From Planctomycetota bacterium (GTDB taxonomy: Bacteria > Planctomycetota > Planctomycetia > Planctomycetales > Planctomycetaceae): DNA of 64,000 nucleotides. Positions 11,262 to 19,250 of the stretch are shown here, in pieces. The notes under the pieces are model-generated. The model was not told where the DNA came from and did no database searches. It saw only the letters and a list, made by a program, of their open reading frames with translations. Location: assembly GCA_014584345.1 (NCBI GenBank), contig JACTNB010000019.1:248001-312000 (forward strand), in the 5' to 3' direction. A program made the position numbers and the translations under genes. The first letter of the stretch is position 1, and every line of letters starts with the position of its first letter.

Positions 11262-12929
11262 ATGAGTGGCTACATCAACCCCGCGATCAAGCAACTGAAG
11301 GATCAGCAGGTCCGATATGCTCCCCGCAAGGTGCGACTCGAGCAAATTCATCGTGCCGAACGCCTGCTCGGCGAAATTGTTGCCGAACGCGAATATGACT
11401 ACGACAGCCTGCAGGCCCGAATCACGGACCACAAGCCGAATCAAAGCCACGCGATGCGTATCGAAGGCAAGGTGGCGCTGCATGATTTGTCGCGATTTGT
11501 CGAAGATCTCTCCGAAAGTGTCGACCTGACCCCTACCGATGTCAGCGAACAAATATACACGGTAGATGAGTTAAGCGAGCGTTTCAAGGTCTCGACCAAA
11601 ACGGTCGACCGCTGGCGGTCGCGCGGGTTGGTTGGGCGCAAACTGAAGCTGGGACAACGGAAGCGACTGGTGTTCCTCAAGTCCAGCGTGGAGCGTTTTG
11701 TCAAACAAAATGCCCCGGAAATCCGGCGTAGTTCGCGTTTTACACAACTTTCCGCCCAGGACCGGCTGCAAATTATCGACCGGGCGCGGCAACTTGCCCT
11801 GCAGGGGGTTTGCCTTTCCGAAATCAGCAAAAAAATAGCCAAGAAAATGGGGCGATCCGTGGAAACTATCCGTTATACATTGAAAAATCACGACCGGGAC
11901 TACCCTGAATCGGCAATCTTTCCCGATGCCCAGGGACCACTCACCGAAGAAAAACGCCGTGAAATTCATCACAAACACCAACGGGGCACGTCGGTGATTG
12001 AATTGTCGCGGCAATACTGCCGAACCCGTTCGAGTGTGCATCGCATCATCAACGAAGTGCGTGCCGAGCGGATCATGGAACTCCCCCTGGACTATATCGA
12101 CAGTCCCGAGTTTCATGAACGGCATGCAGACAAGGTCATTCTCGAATCGCAGGTTCCCCTGTCCGAGAAGGCCGAAGCCAAGCAGAAGATTCCGCCGGGA
12201 CTGCCTGCCTACCTCGCCAGTCTGTACGAACTCCCGCTGCTGACGCGCGAACAGGAGGGGTATTACTTCCGCAAGATGAATTATTTGAAGTTCAAGGCCT
12301 CGCTGCTGCGGGAAAAACTGGATGCCGACCGACCGTCGGCCCGGCTCATGAGCCAGGTCGAGGAACTTGTGCGCGAATCGGTGGTCGTGAAGAACTTTCT
12401 GATCCGTAGCAACTTGCGGCTGGTGGTTTCCATTGCCAAGCGTCACTTCAAGCCACAGTCCAACTTTTTCGAAATGGTCAGCGATGGCAACATGTCGCTG
12501 ATCCGGGCCATCGAGAAGTTCGACTACACGCAGGGAAACAAGTTTTCGACCTATGCCACGTGGGCAATTATGAAGAATTACGCCCGTTCGATTCCGACCG
12601 AACTGAAGCAACTGGATCGGTATCGGACAGGACACGAAGAATTGTTCACGCAGTCCACCGATGCCCGGGACAATCCCTTCCGACAGGAACTGAACCAGCA
12701 GCATCAGCATTCCGCCCTCATGAGTATCCTGGGACAGCTTGATCCGCGCGAACGCGACATCATTCTGCACCGATACGGCCTGATTCAAGGGACCGAATCG
12801 GAAACACTGGAACAAGTGGGAATGCGGTTTGGGGTCACCAAAGAACGGATTCGACAGATTGAATCGCGGGCTCTCTCCAAACTGAAGAAAATCGCAGTCG
12901 AGGAGAAACTGGAAATCCCCGGCGTGTAA
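11262..12929 (+). CDS. Sigma-70 family RNA polymerase sigma factor with N-terminal HTH segments
   Basis: 555 residues. The C-terminal part is a sigma factor: a region 1.2-like segment (LLTREQEGYYFRKMNYLK, about 324), region 2 from LRLVVSIAKRHF (about 384) through MVSDGNMSLIRAIEKFDY and KFSTYATWAIMKNYARS, and region 4 from about 484 (LDPRERDIILHRYGL, then FGVTKERIRQIESRALSKLK). Only about 50 residues separate regions 2 and 4, so region 3 is reduced or absent. The N-terminal 300 residues hold a MerR/excisionase-like HTH (YTVDELSERFKVSTKTVDRW, about 97-145) and two further HTH-like stretches (about 166-210 and 226-270). It may integrate direct DNA recognition with promoter selection. ATG 11262 is supported by GGTGAGGAG just upstream. 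Confidence 0.85.
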   Translation: MSGYINPAIKQLKDQQVRYAPRKVRLEQIHRAERLLGEIVAEREYDYDSLQARITDHKPNQSHAMRIEGKVALHDLSRFVEDLSESVDLTPTDVSEQIYTVDELSERFKVSTKTVDRWRSRGLVGRKLKLGQRKRLVFLKSSVERFVKQNAPEIRRSSRFTQLSAQDRLQIIDRARQLALQGVCLSEISKKIAKKMGRSVETIRYTLKNHDRDYPESAIFPDAQGPLTEEKRREIHHKHQRGTSVIELSRQYCRTRSSVHRIINEVRAERIMELPLDYIDSPEFHERHADKVILESQVPLSEKAEAKQKIPPGLPAYLASLYELPLLTREQEGYYFRKMNYLKFKASLLREKLDADRPSARLMSQVEELVRESVVVKNFLIRSNLRLVVSIAKRHFKPQSNFFEMVSDGNMSLIRAIEKFDYTQGNKFSTYATWAIMKNYARSIPTELKQLDRYRTGHEELFTQSTDARDNPFRQELNQQHQHSALMSILGQLDPRERDIILHRYGLIQGTESETLEQVGMRFGVTKERIRQIESRALSKLKKIAVEEKLEIPGV

Positions 12930-12970
12930 CCCGCATCCCCGGCGTTCCTGTCCGTTCCCGGGACAACAAG

Positions 12971-13000
12971 GGCCGTGCCTGCCTTAGGCGCGGCCTTTTT
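12971..13000 (+). terminator. Intrinsic terminator after the sigma-factor gene
   Basis: GGCCGTGCC (12971-12979) pairs with GGCGCGGCC (12987-12995) with one G-U pair, around a 7-base loop, and is followed at once by TTTTT. It starts 42 bases after the sigma-factor stop and fits a factor-independent terminator. Confidence 0.85.
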
Positions 13001-13167
13001 GCATGGGGTGCCCACGGGGATGCGGGCCAGGCGGGTTGATATTCGCTCTTTGCATGAAAGAATGCATTGGATACCCTCGGTGTCCTGGAAAGGCTTCGCG
13101 GCATCCACCGGGATCTGCATGACGGGCCAGTGTTCGTATCGGATGCACCAGATCAAGGCGACAGAAC

Positions 13168-13671
13168 ATGTCTCTCCCCCAGCTTCTCGAACAGGAACTT
13201 CAGCGGCTTGGCCAGTCGCGATCCACTGGTTCGGGCACGATTCAATTAAGGGACGGACAGGGAAACGAACTGGAAATCGAGTACGCCTCGCTCGATTCGA
13301 TGAGCTGCGCGGTCGAGGAACTCCGTTTGACGATCCCCGCGCTGGCAAACATTTCTTTCACTTTACTCCAGAAATGGGCAGAGGGATTGTCGCGGCGTAT
13401 TACCTATCTGCTGGAGCAAATTGGTCCCCTGGAGTACGACGCACAAGCGGGAGAGGCCCTGATTCGCTCCACTCCGCCCGGGCAGTTACCGCAGGGAGCC
13501 GTGTATTACGAATTCCTCTTGAAAACGTCTTCGCGTCAATCGATCACGCTCAATCGTTTTCGAGCCACCGCGGGACAGCCGGGCAGGCAGCGAGTCCCGA
13601 TGATGCTGACGCACGAAGTGCTGGTCAGGCTTGTACGGGATTTGCTGGACACGTTACCCGCCACGCCGTGA
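13168..13671 (+). CDS. Hypothetical protein, 167 aa
   Basis: Not recognised. A soluble protein with no signal peptide or membrane segment, starting MSLPQLLEQELQ. It contains a hydrophobic core (LRLTIPALANISFTLLQKWAEG), and the middle reads like a mixed alpha/beta domain with a GAVYYEFLLKT strand. It starts 238 bases after the sigma gene, beyond its terminator, and is followed 48 bases later by the alkyltransferase-like/endonuclease V fusion on the same strand, so the two may share a transcript. No ribosome binding site is obvious, although ACATG is preceded by AAGGCGAC. Confidence 0.65.
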   Translation: MSLPQLLEQELQRLGQSRSTGSGTIQLRDGQGNELEIEYASLDSMSCAVEELRLTIPALANISFTLLQKWAEGLSRRITYLLEQIGPLEYDAQAGEALIRSTPPGQLPQGAVYYEFLLKTSSRQSITLNRFRATAGQPGRQRVPMMLTHEVLVRLVRDLLDTLPATP

Positions 13672-13719
13672 ATTCCTTTTGAAAAGCCGAATCGCGGCGG
13701 AATTGCCCCGGAAATCGAG

Positions 13720-14700
13720 ATGACCGACTGGCTGTCGCAAACCATTGAACCGCCGGATCTGCCCGCAGCCTTGCATGCGCTGATCCTGCAGGTTCCTCAA
13801 GGAGCCGTGACGACCTGCGGTACCTTGGCGGGGGCGTTGGGGGACCATCGCGCGGCCCTATGGATCGCCCGCCAGCTTAACGACGAGGTCTGGCGAACCG
13901 GAATTCCCTGGCAGCGGGTGGTGCTCAAGGATGGACGCTTGCCGACCACAACCGCAGCGCACCACGAAATTCAGTGTCGCTTACTCCGGTCGGAGGGCTT
14001 TCCGATCGGGGTGGGAGGGATCATTTCGACGTCGGGTTGGTTCACGGATTTCAAGAGCGATGCCCCTTTACAGCAATTACAGGAGCAACAGCGTCTGCTG
14101 CAAGGAAACGTTGTGCTGCAAGGTCGAGCAGAGAATTGGCGGACGGTGGCGGGCCTGGATATTGCCTACCCACGCCCGGGATGGGCCAGGGCGGCCTATG
14201 TCGAGGTGGCGCTCGAGGATGGACGCGTGTTGTGGGAGGAAACCTGCACCGGCGAAACGCAGTTCCCTTACATTACCGGATATCTCGCTTATCGCGAAAT
14301 CCCCTGCTATCTGAGATTACTGCGAAATATTATCTCACACCGCCCCCTGGCGGACGTGCTCATGCTGGATGGTTCGGGATGGATGCACCCTCGGCAGTTT
14401 GGCATCGCCTGCCACCTGGGTGTGTTGCTGCAACACCCCACGCTCGGGGTCAGCAAAAAATGCCTGCATGGAAGGGCGGATAAGTCTAACTCCACAGGAG
14501 AGTTCTATCCCCTTCTGGGCAAGTCTGGGGACGTGTTGGGTTACGGAAGAGAATCTCGTGCAGGGAGAAACCCAGTGTATGTTTCTCCTGGCCATCTCTG
14601 CAGCGTGGAACAAGCCCGCGACCTGGCCCGGCAATGCTGGCAGGACAATCGACTTCCCCAGCCCACCTATCTGGCGGATCGCCTCAGTCGCCGGGAGTAA
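13720..14700 (+). CDS. Alkyltransferase-like (ATL) domain fused to endonuclease V
   Basis: 326 residues with two DNA-repair domains. Residues about 10-110 resemble the C-terminal DNA-binding domain of O6-alkylguanine alkyltransferases (VPQGAVTTCGTLAGALGDHRAAL), but the active-site PCHR is PWQR, with Trp64 in place of the alkyl-accepting cysteine, as in non-enzymatic ATL proteins. Residues about 115-326 are endonuclease V: Asp147 in AGLDIAYP, Glu193 in YREIP, Asp217 in LMLDGSGWMHPRQFG, then HLGVLLQHPTLGVSKK. The acidic metal triad is intact, though the usual DGHG is DGSG. EndoV cuts near deaminated bases; the ATL domain may flag bulky O6-alkylguanine. A GGAAATCGAG stretch lies before the ATG. 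Confidence 0.88.
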   Translation: MTDWLSQTIEPPDLPAALHALILQVPQGAVTTCGTLAGALGDHRAALWIARQLNDEVWRTGIPWQRVVLKDGRLPTTTAAHHEIQCRLLRSEGFPIGVGGIISTSGWFTDFKSDAPLQQLQEQQRLLQGNVVLQGRAENWRTVAGLDIAYPRPGWARAAYVEVALEDGRVLWEETCTGETQFPYITGYLAYREIPCYLRLLRNIISHRPLADVLMLDGSGWMHPRQFGIACHLGVLLQHPTLGVSKKCLHGRADKSNSTGEFYPLLGKSGDVLGYGRESRAGRNPVYVSPGHLCSVEQARDLARQCWQDNRLPQPTYLADRLSRRE

Positions 14701-14734
14701 CGTTCCCGCCAGGTTGACGCCAAGCCCGAAAAAA

Positions 14735-14753
14735 CACTGGCAGAGCGCCAGTG
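14735..14753. repeat. Short hairpin next to the inverted-repeat element
   Basis: CACTGGC (14735-14741) pairs perfectly with GCCAGTG (14747-14753) around a 5-base loop. It lies 34 bases after the fusion gene's stop codon and 22 bases before inverted-repeat copy 2. There is no T-run after it, so it is more likely a short repeated palindrome than a simple terminator. Confidence 0.5.
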
Positions 14754-14775
14754 GCACACGAATTCTCAGGCCCGC

Positions 14776-14924
14776 GAAAACTAGCCGCGCCCGTCAGGAA
14801 GCGGGCCAGGTTGGAGATTCTCGTGTCACGCATTAGTCAACGCTGGTTGACCGTATTCCGGGAAAGTGCTTTACAAGATGTTACGCCTGCGTGGCCCGCT
14901 TCCTGACGGGCGCGGCTAGTTTTC
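14776..14924. repeat. Long inverted-repeat element, copy 2
   Basis: 33-base arms (14776-14808 and 14892-14924) are perfect reverse complements around an 83-base spacer. The core 29 bases of the arms match copy 1 (2946-3084), differing at one base on one arm. The spacer shows no evident similarity to the spacer of copy 1. Each arm, read outward, ends in AGTTTTC, so a transcript from either side would make a GC-rich stem followed by a short U-run. It occupies the 335-base gap (14701-15035) between the convergent ATL-EndoV and astB genes, with no gene visible. Confidence 0.92.
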
Positions 14925-15035
14925 CAGGCATTTACGAGACAAAATTTATCGCATTGGAAACTGAGTGGAAAATGTGGGTTAGCCCGGTTTTTCGCCAGAT
15001 CCATGCGGAAACAGGAATCGCGGGTCAACAGTTGC

Positions 15036-16364
15036 TTATCGATTCGGATCTTGAGAATAGATTGAATGCAGGTTCAGGATCTCTGCAAGTTCCTCGAACG
15101 CCGAGCGTGTTTCCCGCAGCAAGCCCGGGTCGCCAAGGTCTTCGAACGTCAACTCCTCCCGGTAATTCCGTTCAATCCACGTGGTTAATCGAGCATACAA
15201 CGCCTCCGACATCCGCGGACCGGTAGGCATGGCCGACAGTTGCTCCCGTGAGAGCACCACTCGCAGTCTCAAGCAGGCGGGTCCGCCCCCATTCCGCATG
15301 CTCTGCCGCACATCGATGAATTGAATTTCGGTGATTTCCGGGACCTGCTCGCGCAAGCGTGCCAGTACTGCCCGCACGGAGGCGTCATCCTCGCATTCCC
15401 GGGGAGCCAAAAGCAACATGCCTCCCTCGGGCAGAGTCGCAAGCTGGCTGTTGAACAGATAGGTTTGCACAGCCTGCTCCACCGAGAGTTCGTGTACCGA
15501 GACCTCAAAAACCCGCAGCATGGGGCAGGTTTCCTTGAGGCGGCGCAGGAAATCCGGCTGTGCCACATAGCCCTGTTCATGGCACAGCAACAGATGTTCG
15601 TTGGCAACGGCAATCACATCGTTATGAAACACGCCGGCATCGATGGCCTCGGGAGATTGCTGCACGAACAAAGTCCTTCGGGGATCCAGTTCATGCCGGT
15701 CGGCAATGGCCCTGGAGGCGGCCAGGGTCTGCCGCGCGGGATGCCGACGTGGTCCCGTGCCGATGCCGTTGCGTCCATAAACAAACACCTCCACTCCGGC
15801 GCTTGCATGCGATTTGCAGAGCCGCATGTGATTGGCTGCTCCTTCATCGGAATAAGCCGGCGCGTCGGGTAGCGGATCGTGGACGACAAAATAGCGTGTG
15901 TCGGCGAACAGGCACTTGAGCAAACGAGTGGTGAAGGCCACTTCCAGGCGGCGATGCGCGGTCGAACGCAAATTTGCGGGTGTGACGTGAAGGCGCGCAT
16001 CCCGCGTGTCCGCACTCGGGCTGACGGTGGCGGCATTGGCGGCCCACATCGACGAGGCGGAGCAGGCAATGGAAAGCAGGTCGCCACGGCACCGGGCCAC
16101 TTCCCGCAGGATCTCTTCCTCCGCGCCAGAAAACCCTTGTGCGCGGAGGAAGTCCACATCGGGCCGGGGAGCGGGTGGAAGCACAAATTGCGGGATGCCC
16201 CGGTCGGCCAGAGCCTTCATTTTACGCAAGCCCTGCAAGGCTGCTTCCCGGGGACGCGATGTCCGATGTCGATGTCGCTGGGAGGCCAGGTTTCCCTCCG
16301 CCAGACCGCCGTAATGGTGCGTCGGGCCGATGAGTCCATCCAAGTTGACTTCCACGGAGTTCAA
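15036..16364 (-). CDS. astB: N-succinylarginine dihydrolase
   Basis: 442 residues, the usual length for AstB, which hydrolyses N2-succinylarginine to N2-succinylornithine, ammonia and CO2. The protein shows the family start EVNLDGLIGPTHHYGGL, MWAANAATVSPSADT, GVFHNDVIAVAN with the catalytic His, and the active-site Cys in NGGGPACLRLRV. A TTG at 16364 is the likely start: it aligns with the N-terminus of known AstB and overlaps the astD stop as TTGA. A much longer open frame upstream runs through astD and is not coding. It is the last gene of the AST block and converges on the inverted-repeat element. Confidence 0.94.
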   Translation of the reverse strand: MNSVEVNLDGLIGPTHHYGGLAEGNLASQRHRHRTSRPREAALQGLRKMKALADRGIPQFVLPPAPRPDVDFLRAQGFSGAEEEILREVARCRGDLLSIACSASSMWAANAATVSPSADTRDARLHVTPANLRSTAHRRLEVAFTTRLLKCLFADTRYFVVHDPLPDAPAYSDEGAANHMRLCKSHASAGVEVFVYGRNGIGTGPRRHPARQTLAASRAIADRHELDPRRTLFVQQSPEAIDAGVFHNDVIAVANEHLLLCHEQGYVAQPDFLRRLKETCPMLRVFEVSVHELSVEQAVQTYLFNSQLATLPEGGMLLLAPRECEDDASVRAVLARLREQVPEITEIQFIDVRQSMRNGGGPACLRLRVVLSREQLSAMPTGPRMSEALYARLTTWIERNYREELTFEDLGDPGLLRETRSAFEELAEILNLHSIYSQDPNR

Positions 16365-17845
16365 CACCAGTCCACTCCCGGTAAAAGCTGGGTGGGGAGC
16401 GCGAGCGTTTCCGATTCCATCGAGGCCACCGGCACGTTGCAGAAATCGACCGTAAAATATCCGGCCGGACGATGATTGCCACTCAGTCGTGTCCCGCCGA
16501 AGGGGAGTTTTCCGCTCGCCCCGGTGGTGGGCATGTTCCAGTTGATCAGCCCGGCGTCGATGTCGCGGTAAAATTCCTCGAACAACGGGCGTTCGTCGCA
16601 AAGCAGCCCCGCCACCAGTCCAAACCGGGTCCGGTTGGCTTCCTCGATGGCAGCCGCGAAATCGGGCACGCGAATCAACTGCAGCAAGGGCCCGAAGACC
16701 TCCTCGTCGCCGCGATCCGCCACGTCCGTCACGTCTATCAGTCCTGGCGAAACAAAGGCCGGGCCATGCTCCAGAACCCGGGCTGGAACCAGCACACGCC
16801 CCCCTGCCGCGATGAGCCGTTCCTGTTCCGCAAGAACCTGTTGAACCGCCCGGGCATGAATTAGCGAGCCGATAAACGGCTGAGGCTGCGCCTCGGGAGG
16901 CCCTGTTCGCAGGCAGGGGAGGCGTTCGACCAACTGCGTCAGAAATTCCGAATTCCCCTCAGGTACGATCAGGCGACGCGCGCAGGTGCAGCGTTGCCCC
17001 CCCGAGAGATAAGCGGAACGCAGCGTATCGTAAACCGCGGCATCGACATTCCCGACGCGATGTACAACCAGAGGATTGTTGCCCCCCAATTCCAGGGCGA
17101 ACAGGACATCGAGCCGCTCGGCCAGGGCGCGCGCTATCGCTTGTCCCACGCGCAGGCTCCCCGTGAACAGCACGCCGTTAATATCGGGGTGCTCCACCAG
17201 CGCGGCTCCGGTCTGGCGTCCCCCCTGCACCAGGTTCAGCACTCCGGGAGGGAGGCCCGCTGTTTCCCATAGCCGTACCAGGATTTCCGCCACCCGGGGT
17301 GTCAGTTCACTCGGCTTGAAGACAATGGTGTTGCCCGCCAGCAGCGCGGGAATGAGATGCCCATGACTGATATGTCCGGGGAAATTGAACGGTCCGAAGA
17401 CGGCAAACACACCGTGAGGCTTGTAGCGCGTGTGCCCCCGTGCCGTCCCGAGCGAAATGGACATGGGATCCCGGCGCGCGTGCAGGGCTTCGATGGAAAT
17501 CGCCACTTTCGCGAGCATCGCCTGCACTTCGGTTGAGGCATCCCAGAGGGGTTTGCCCACTTCCCTGCAAATCGCGCGGGACACCTCGTCAGCCCGGGCC
17601 GCGAGGCACTGTTCAAAGGCGCGAACCATTTCGACACGATTTTCCAAGCCGAGGGCAGCCCAGGCCTGTCTGGCGGCACGTGCGGCCTCAATCGCTCTGG
17701 CCACGTCGTCGGCGGTCGATTCATACCCGCTCCACAGACGCTGTCCATCAGCTGGATTTCGCGAGACCAACGGGGGGCCGCCGGCCGATAACCATTCGCC
17801 TCCAATGTAATTCCCGCCCGGATAGGAAGAAATGTGTTGGGTCAT
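16361..17845 (-). CDS. astD: N-succinylglutamate 5-semialdehyde dehydrogenase
   Basis: 494-residue NAD-dependent aldehyde dehydrogenase that oxidises succinylglutamate semialdehyde to succinylglutamate. Motifs seen: FGPFNFPGHISHGHL (cofactor region), FTGSLRVGQAIA, ALELGGNNPLVVH with the general-base Glu, and the catalytic Cys in SGGQRCTCARRL, matching AstD rather than generic aldehyde dehydrogenases. ATG 17845 overlaps the astA stop as ATGA, and its own stop overlaps the astB start. The open frame extends upstream to 18085, but this lies within astA. Confidence 0.93.
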   Translation of the reverse strand: MTQHISSYPGGNYIGGEWLSAGGPPLVSRNPADGQRLWSGYESTADDVARAIEAARAARQAWAALGLENRVEMVRAFEQCLAARADEVSRAICREVGKPLWDASTEVQAMLAKVAISIEALHARRDPMSISLGTARGHTRYKPHGVFAVFGPFNFPGHISHGHLIPALLAGNTIVFKPSELTPRVAEILVRLWETAGLPPGVLNLVQGGRQTGAALVEHPDINGVLFTGSLRVGQAIARALAERLDVLFALELGGNNPLVVHRVGNVDAAVYDTLRSAYLSGGQRCTCARRLIVPEGNSEFLTQLVERLPCLRTGPPEAQPQPFIGSLIHARAVQQVLAEQERLIAAGGRVLVPARVLEHGPAFVSPGLIDVTDVADRGDEEVFGPLLQLIRVPDFAAAIEEANRTRFGLVAGLLCDERPLFEEFYRDIDAGLINWNMPTTGASGKLPFGGTRLSGNHRPAGYFTVDFCNVPVASMESETLALPTQLLPGVDWC

Positions 17846-18867
17846 GGGGCTGCTTTCGGTGTGACATAGCGGACGTCCGCGCCCGGCCCAAGTTGCAATA
17901 GGTCCGCCGTGGCTTGCGTGAGTATGACGTGTCCCTTGTGAAAATCGAGGGAGGCCTGCATCGCGCGGAATTCGGGCCTGGTGTTGCCTATCAACCAGGA
18001 TGCCTGGGAGTCTACTTCCGCGACAATTTCGCCCAGTTTCGCCCGCCGACTTTCGCGCACCGTGCGGATGGAATCGCGCTGGCAATGCAGCATGGGTCCC
18101 GCCTCGAAAATGTCGATCATCTGGTCGAATTGGAATCCCTCGGACTCCAGCAGTTTGCGGGCGGGAAGTGTTTTCTCGTGGACTTGGCCGATCACTGCCT
18201 GGGCCTCCCTGGGCAACAGCGGAATGTAAATCGGGTGCACGGGCATCAGGTCGCCAATGAACTCCTTGTTGACAATGCTGAGGTAGTCGGCCTTGGGAAA
18301 GTCGAGTTCGAAGAAATGCTTGCCGACGGCGTCCCAGAACGGGCTTTGCCCCTGGTCATTTATGACGCCGCGCAGTTCCGCAAGGACATCGTGATCGAAC
18401 AAGCGGGGAAATTCCGCCATCAACAGAAATCGAGACAGTGACAGCAGTCGCCCCATGCCCGTTTCGCGGTAGTCGGGATGAAGAAACAAACTACCAATTT
18501 CGCTCGGCCCGTTGTGTTCGGCGACCAGATGCAGGATCGGGATTTCCTTGCGGATTTTCAGCATCAGGGATTCCTGAATGCTCATTTCGATGCGATAGGC
18601 GTAAAACGGTTCAAACCCTCCCACTTTTGAAACCACGCCCGAGGTTCCCACCACACGGCCCGTGGCTGCCTCTTCCAGTACCAGCAGGTAGGGCTGACCG
18701 CGGGGCTGGGCTGTTTCCACCAGCGCAAAGGATTGCACGGATTCCCGTATGCGGCTGGCAAGCAACTCGGCATCGCGGGGCAAGGTGGTCAGGCCGAACA
18801 AAGTCAATTCCGACAAGGCCAGCAAATGATCGAGATCGGACTCTCGGACCGGGCGAACGACAAACAT
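17842..18867 (-). CDS. astA: Arginine N-succinyltransferase
   Basis: 341 residues, close to the usual AstA length. It transfers succinyl from succinyl-CoA to the alpha-amino group of arginine, the first step of the AST pathway. The N-terminus VVRPVRESDLDHLLALS, the LFLHPDYRETGMGRLLS GNAT-like CoA region and VLAELRGVINDQGQSPFW are characteristic. ATG 18867 is chosen because AAGGAG lies 8 bases upstream; the frame opens at 18894. It is separated by 383 bases from the upstream aminotransferase gene, so it may have its own promoter. Confidence 0.94.
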   Translation of the reverse strand: MFVVRPVRESDLDHLLALSELTLFGLTTLPRDAELLASRIRESVQSFALVETAQPRGQPYLLVLEEAATGRVVGTSGVVSKVGGFEPFYAYRIEMSIQESLMLKIRKEIPILHLVAEHNGPSEIGSLFLHPDYRETGMGRLLSLSRFLLMAEFPRLFDHDVLAELRGVINDQGQSPFWDAVGKHFFELDFPKADYLSIVNKEFIGDLMPVHPIYIPLLPREAQAVIGQVHEKTLPARKLLESEGFQFDQMIDIFEAGPMLHCQRDSIRTVRESRRAKLGEIVAEVDSQASWLIGNTRPEFRAMQASLDFHKGHVILTQATADLLQLGPGADVRYVTPKAAP

Positions 18868-19250
18868 TTGCAAACTCCTTGTGGCAGCATCCACTGTTTC
18901 GATTCATCCACCCGATGGCAATAGATCTCGGCATGTTTTTCGCCCTGTTGCCGAGGGATCGCAGGCGGCGATCACCCCCTCAAAACCAGCCCCACGCGCG
19001 CGGAATCCAGCCCCGTGGGGAAGGGCAACATTCAGGCCACACTTCGATCCATACCTCCATTATACGAAATTCAAGAGACCTTCCCCAAGTATCCAAAGCG
19101 GAACAAGTCCGTCCGTTCACGGCAAACGTTCGAGTTTTCCTCGTCGCTCGTTTGTAGAACATTTCGAGACGAACAATCCCGCACTGGCAAACGTGCGGGA
19201 AATGCTCGCGCCCGTGGCTCGGAGCACGCTGGCCACATGGATCGCCGGAG
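18868..19250 (-). promoter_or_regulatory. Gap inside the AST block with a stem-loop
   Basis: 383 bases between the aminotransferase stop and astA, unusual in a block where all other junctions overlap by 4 bases. A perfect 7-bp stem, CCCGCAC (19178-19184) and GTGCGGG (19193-19199), lies about 50 bases after the aminotransferase stop; it lacks a clear U-run. The gap probably holds a separate astADB promoter, but no confident -35/-10 pair was found. Confidence 0.4.

Noticed and set aside
16365..16601. Upstream extension of the astB frame
   Set aside because: The extension overlaps astD in another frame, and alignment with AstB begins at the TTG at 16364.
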